A stretch of DNA of 6,834 bases from Planctomycetota bacterium (GTDB lineage Bacteria > Planctomycetota > Planctomycetia > Isosphaerales > Isosphaeraceae): the NCBI GenBank assembly GCA_021807585.1, contig JAKBCQ010000139.1, positions 1 through 6,834 of the forward strand, in the 5' to 3' direction. The position numbers and the translations under genes were made by a program. This document shows, in pieces, positions 6,506 through 6,834 of this stretch; the stretch's first letter is position 1; every line of letters starts with the position of its first letter. The notes below the pieces were generated by a model. That model did not search any database. It worked only from the letters and a program-made list of their open reading frames with translations, and was not told the origin of the DNA.

Positions 6506-6834
6506 TTATTGATGAAACAAAGGTTTCACGCCGCGAACGAGCCCGCGTCGGCACTCGATTCGGATCGAGCCGTCGTCAAGAAGTCTCGCGTCGAAACCCC
6601 GTATCGGCCCCGCGGCGAGGAGCGCCGAGCGGGTTTCGGCCTTCGTCTTCGAGGGGGCGGCGCGATCGAACCATTCGTCGAAATCGAGCGAAAACGACTC
6701 CTCGACGAAGCGGATCGAATCGAGCCCCGCCGCGGCGAATGAATCGATAAGCTCTCCGGGTGAAAGCTCTTTCACGTGGCTATAATCTCGCGCGATTTCG
6801 ATCTCATTATGAATTCGCGCCCGATCGCGATTCG
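6506..6834 (-). CDS. SAM-dependent methyltransferase, C-terminal part (runs off the window)
   Basis: On the - strand an open frame enters at the right edge and ends at TAA (6508-6506), giving the last 108 residues of a protein. The visible part contains ARDYSHVKELSPGELIDSF, then an AAGLDSIRF segment, then LDFDEWFDRAAP. This order (R-D-x-S-H-V, a helix ending in aAGL, a beta strand, and a D-x-x-x-W-x-x-R-A segment) is what I know from the C-terminal third of class I, Methyltransf_11-type methyltransferases such as UbiE-like proteins. The SAM-binding motifs would lie further upstream, outside the window, so neither SAM binding nor the substrate can be confirmed. A GTG at 6775 could be mistaken for the start, but the frame and the family pattern continue past it. 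It converges on the phosphoesterase gene across a shared terminator. Confidence 0.72.
   Translation of the reverse strand, partial: NRDRARIHNEIEIARDYSHVKELSPGELIDSFAAAGLDSIRFVEESFSLDFDEWFDRAAPSKTKAETRSALLAAGPIRGFDARLLDDGSIRIECRRGLVRGVKPLFHQ

Noticed and set aside
6400..6750. A 116-codon + strand open frame after the phosphoesterase gene
   Set aside because: It reads straight through the terminator hairpin and lies opposite the methyltransferase tail. Its sequence is arginine and serine-rich without motifs.

Overview
The window is GC-rich coding DNA, densely packed: five complete genes on the + strand and the tail of one gene on the - strand at the right edge. I see no tRNA, rRNA, CRISPR array or insertion sequence. 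The mix of genes suggests a planctomycete: an Uma2-family protein with the C-terminal ending I associate with that phylum, two exported beta-propeller proteins, one of them fused to a phosphoesterase, and a protein of unknown function. This is a judgement from family resemblance, not a database result. The DNA is also very rich in GATC and CGATCG.

Layout. 1-660 encodes a HAD-superfamily phosphatase/phosphomutase. 661-851 is an AT-rich spacer with a good sigma70-like promoter (767-796) for the next gene. 852-1556 encodes an Uma2-family (PD-(D/E)xK fold) protein. 1633-2520 encodes a protein I do not recognise, ending in a short coiled coil. Only 11 bp later, 2532-3794 encodes an exported protein with FG-GAP/VCBS calcium-loop repeats, best read as a seven-bladed beta-propeller. 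3911-6403 encodes an exported two-domain protein: a YncE/YVTN-type propeller followed by an alkaline-phosphatase-like phosphoesterase domain. A bidirectional hairpin terminator (6454-6481) separates it from a convergent - strand gene whose last 108 codons (6506-6834) match the C-terminus of a SAM-dependent methyltransferase and run off the window.

How they fit together. The unknown gene and the FG-GAP gene are almost certainly co-transcribed, because the FG-GAP ribosome binding site overlaps the preceding stop codon. The FG-GAP and phosphoesterase proteins both carry signal peptides and would act outside the cytoplasm; their adjacency hints at a shared process, but nothing in the sequence identifies a substrate. 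The HAD and Uma2 genes look like independent cytoplasmic functions. I found no clear defence system, biosynthetic cluster or mobile element. The items most worth a second look are the unknown coiled-coil protein, the two adjacent exported propellers, the plant SOQ1-like character of the HAD enzyme and the CGATCG enrichment.
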